This document shows positions 32,701-33,469 of a DNA stretch of 33,469 nt, one piece after another (position 1 is the first letter of the stretch; every line of letters begins with the position of its first letter). The position numbers were made by a program, and so were the translations under genes. The notes beneath the pieces were generated by a model. The model saw only the letters and a program-made list of their open reading frames with translations. It was not told the origin of the DNA and did not search any database. Origin of the DNA: Candidatus Woesearchaeota archaeon (GTDB lineage Archaea > Nanobdellota > Nanobdellia > Woesearchaeales > BM511). The stretch spans positions 1 through 33,469 of the forward strand of contig JAAOYB010000032.1 of assembly GCA_018221135.1 (NCBI GenBank), written 5' to 3'.

Positions 32701-33469
32701 CTTACATACAAGCAGGTCTGGGTAGTGATGTGACTGCTAAACTAATAATGTTTTGTGACCCAGAAGGAATCGACTCCGAATATTGTCCTCTCAGACGTGA
32801 TGAGAGCGTCAAGATTAACTTAGGCCAAATCGCTAAGGGCACGACTCTTAGCACCACTGGTGTTTACAACGACGCACCCGACGCCAAAGTCTGGTACAAC
32901 AAAGCATTCATCGAATACACTTATCGCGACAGAGTATTAGAAGACATTGACAGCGTGGAATACAGATGCGTCCCGAACAATTCATGTATAGGTGCTGGTG
33001 GTTCGTTGCAGCCTGGTTACGAAGCTAGTCTCGGCTGCTCTTCAGAGCAAGAGGCTTGCGGGTTTAGAACTATCACTAGCCAAGCAACCCCGGAATACGT
33101 CACTAAGACAACTGAGCCTTTCGACATAATACACCGCGGCGGTATTAAGTTTGGTTGCATCTTTGACCTTAACACCTACGGCGGGTTCTACTGCGGATTA
33201 GGTGATGAATCGTTGCCTAGCGCGAACATGGAATTAGAAGACGCAGCAATGGCTCAGGCAGGAACGTTTTATCAGGGTCAAGACGTAGTAGCATTCCTAA
33301 CACTTAATAAGCGTCAGTTTAACAAAGAAAACTTCATAGTAAGATACGAAATAATGGATAGGAACGGCAACCCAAGAGGCGACGGATTAGAAATCTTTAA
33401 CACGCAAGAAGTTTTTAAGTGCCCGTTCGGCGGAGTTGGCGAAACACCAGAACTAGTACTCCCAGTAAC
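29760..33469 (+). CDS. Giant secreted Ig/fibronectin-like protein with Cys-rich C-terminal domain (copy 2, 3' partial)
   Basis: The frame opened by ATG 29760 has no stop before the window ends, giving at least 1236 residues. I checked the frame at several points and it stays open. A signal peptide (NKKTALPIFVILLLVSFVSA) is followed by a fibronectin-III-like domain (NWTSTSLEAGQVFWG, LDPSTTYFYRVHSG). More Ig-like domains follow (FTDMAGNVNTVNIDDIFFD, ISTITDAPISAE, VDQAGNIEDD). From about residue 640 it turns helical and cysteine-rich: V-C695-DRIFC700-P, QCGCAGG, C843-LEKLENGD, YCEAILATSACELFQYVFEK. This domain matches that of the 20580 protein. Later cysteine pairs (CSSEQEAC, CIFDLNTYGGFYC) and an ending that is still open suggest a further outer domain. 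It is the second module partner of pilin-like protein B. Confidence 0.85.
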   Translation, partial: MNKKTALPIFVILLLVSFVSADINNPNINVGVNYAEINWTSTSLEAGQVFWGEVIPSNTEQETTPTLAHSVRINNLDPSTTYFYRVHSGTDYYPGISSSNNFTTLQAGVINQNRIRLTLDQNLAVTTYSNQTTYAISGTTETDTRIRVYRYLNGLPNQVGMTLPGGSVVYRIDTPLSGEFEFEISLVEGANDFMIEFLNPITYDREQRNFSVTADFTEPNAQFVSLRTDYSQETYKLLGVTDTNTTFEVFVDGAFKQRITLNNPTTNTTNYFTSQGLFLPLSYLYFNTSVNVGVDGLHNLSFVFTDMAGNVNTVNIDDIFFDSEEPEIINISISTITDAPISAELWTPFNPVTIRGYVSDNSNSKLTVIIKNAFNNSRFSFDDELEENDQGGFDHSLFTQVPGMWSTLLGEDGDVITLNGNGWFELDLYLMAPNILDEPPETKKDNNVFFRVVDQAGNIEDDYETITYEPTSTVWGINTQETDPNEIYSSWLIHADYPAQLMFELVFHESVNFEDIELLNINFLPLDDGYDQITKELRIRMDDAQANLIRNDDLPGYLVILPFELAQNRDANELLYEKDSMQFNIKLEIDYSYKKEGQPKQTQYVQAVFSPQTPYDFSKFLTPEIVRNTLIPTFTDARDFVGKLSNFTYDNIIKPGLPICVVLMAYNAVKNYVNPLETFTASTNDPALKLMKVVCDRIFCPVVPPKGPNDDSVLGYSPNVGSQFNDLGVYREGGFLNRRETPCNPTVVNFGNTVNPIQSALMTTQQVGVYTVNSLATGLSTKRCYSNSYPFYDDLKCLFNKGGGDTDKNPMRDLVDSVQCGCAGGFYLQTQRIVRHLDEVLDCLEKLENGDVDAGYCEAILATSACELFQYVFEKIIEKRYDTKMYSTRDAVGKLTLSEMKNSYGDAITRVTAGEFTAASIVHKSCMLALGMDISDFNALLDNAIGAQDVEPKVGPVVVQSHLNSVNEADRTLQIQYKYTPYIQAGLGSDVTAKLIMFCDPEGIDSEYCPLRRDESVKINLGQIAKGTTLSTTGVYNDAPDAKVWYNKAFIEYTYRDRVLEDIDSVEYRCVPNNSCIGAGGSLQPGYEASLGCSSEQEACGFRTITSQATPEYVTKTTEPFDIIHRGGIKFGCIFDLNTYGGFYCGLGDESLPSANMELEDAAMAQAGTFYQGQDVVAFLTLNKRQFNKENFIVRYEIMDRNGNPRGDGLEIFNTQEVFKCPFGGVGETPELVLPV

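Overview
The window most likely comes from a DPANN-type archaeon (Woesearchaeota/Pacearchaeota-like). This rests on several signs. Many genes have a TATA-like box 22-30 bases before the start codon and no ribosome-binding site, which fits leaderless mRNAs. The set of informational genes (Elp3, an NSUN-type tRNA methyltransferase, an Mtr4/Ski2-like helicase) is archaeal in character. A long operon encodes secreted proteins of a type I associate with DPANN genomes. The lineage is inferred from gene content only. No tRNA, rRNA, CRISPR array or insertion sequence was seen, and no gene-free stretch exceeds 300 bases.

Layout. (1) 1-7141 is mainly a glycogen/nucleotide-sugar region: the end of a tail-anchored P/E/K-rich protein, a GT3 glycogen synthase, a GalT-like uridylyltransferase, a convergent Nudix hydrolase, an acidic protein of unknown function, a sugar-1-phosphate nucleotidyltransferase and a GH133-type glycogen debranching enzyme. 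Together they could make NDP-glucose, polymerise it and debranch the polymer; no branching enzyme or phosphorylase is present in the window. (2) 7142-7826 is a conspicuously A+T-rich insert-like stretch with a CYTH-domain protein. (3) 7827-12500 carries RNA-modification and RNA-processing genes: elp3 overlapping an RsmB/NSUN m5C methyltransferase, then an Mtr4/Ski2-type helicase. (4) 12501-14204 is a disturbed patch: an inverted small methyltransferase flanked by a 13-base direct repeat, a frameshifted secreted Ig-like pseudogene, and a 4-TM protein whose 3' end overlaps the pseudogene. (5) 14205-17521 has a PLP-dependent fold-type-I enzyme, a double zinc-ribbon protein and a bacterial-type methionyl-tRNA synthetase with a fused tRNA-binding domain.

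(6) 17597-33469 (running off the window) is the most interesting region: at least eight co-directional genes, several joined by ATGA overlaps, all encoding membrane or secreted proteins. It contains two copies of a two-gene module: a large protein with a pilin-like N-terminus (KAQ[L/V]T-F-I-I), followed by a giant Ig-domain protein with a cysteine-rich helical C-terminal domain. Between the modules sit a single-pass protein, a 784-residue repeat protein and a 6-TM protein; a 5-TM protein opens the operon. No ATPase, peptidase or enzyme is recognisable, so a surface complex or envelope structure is inferred but its job is unknown.
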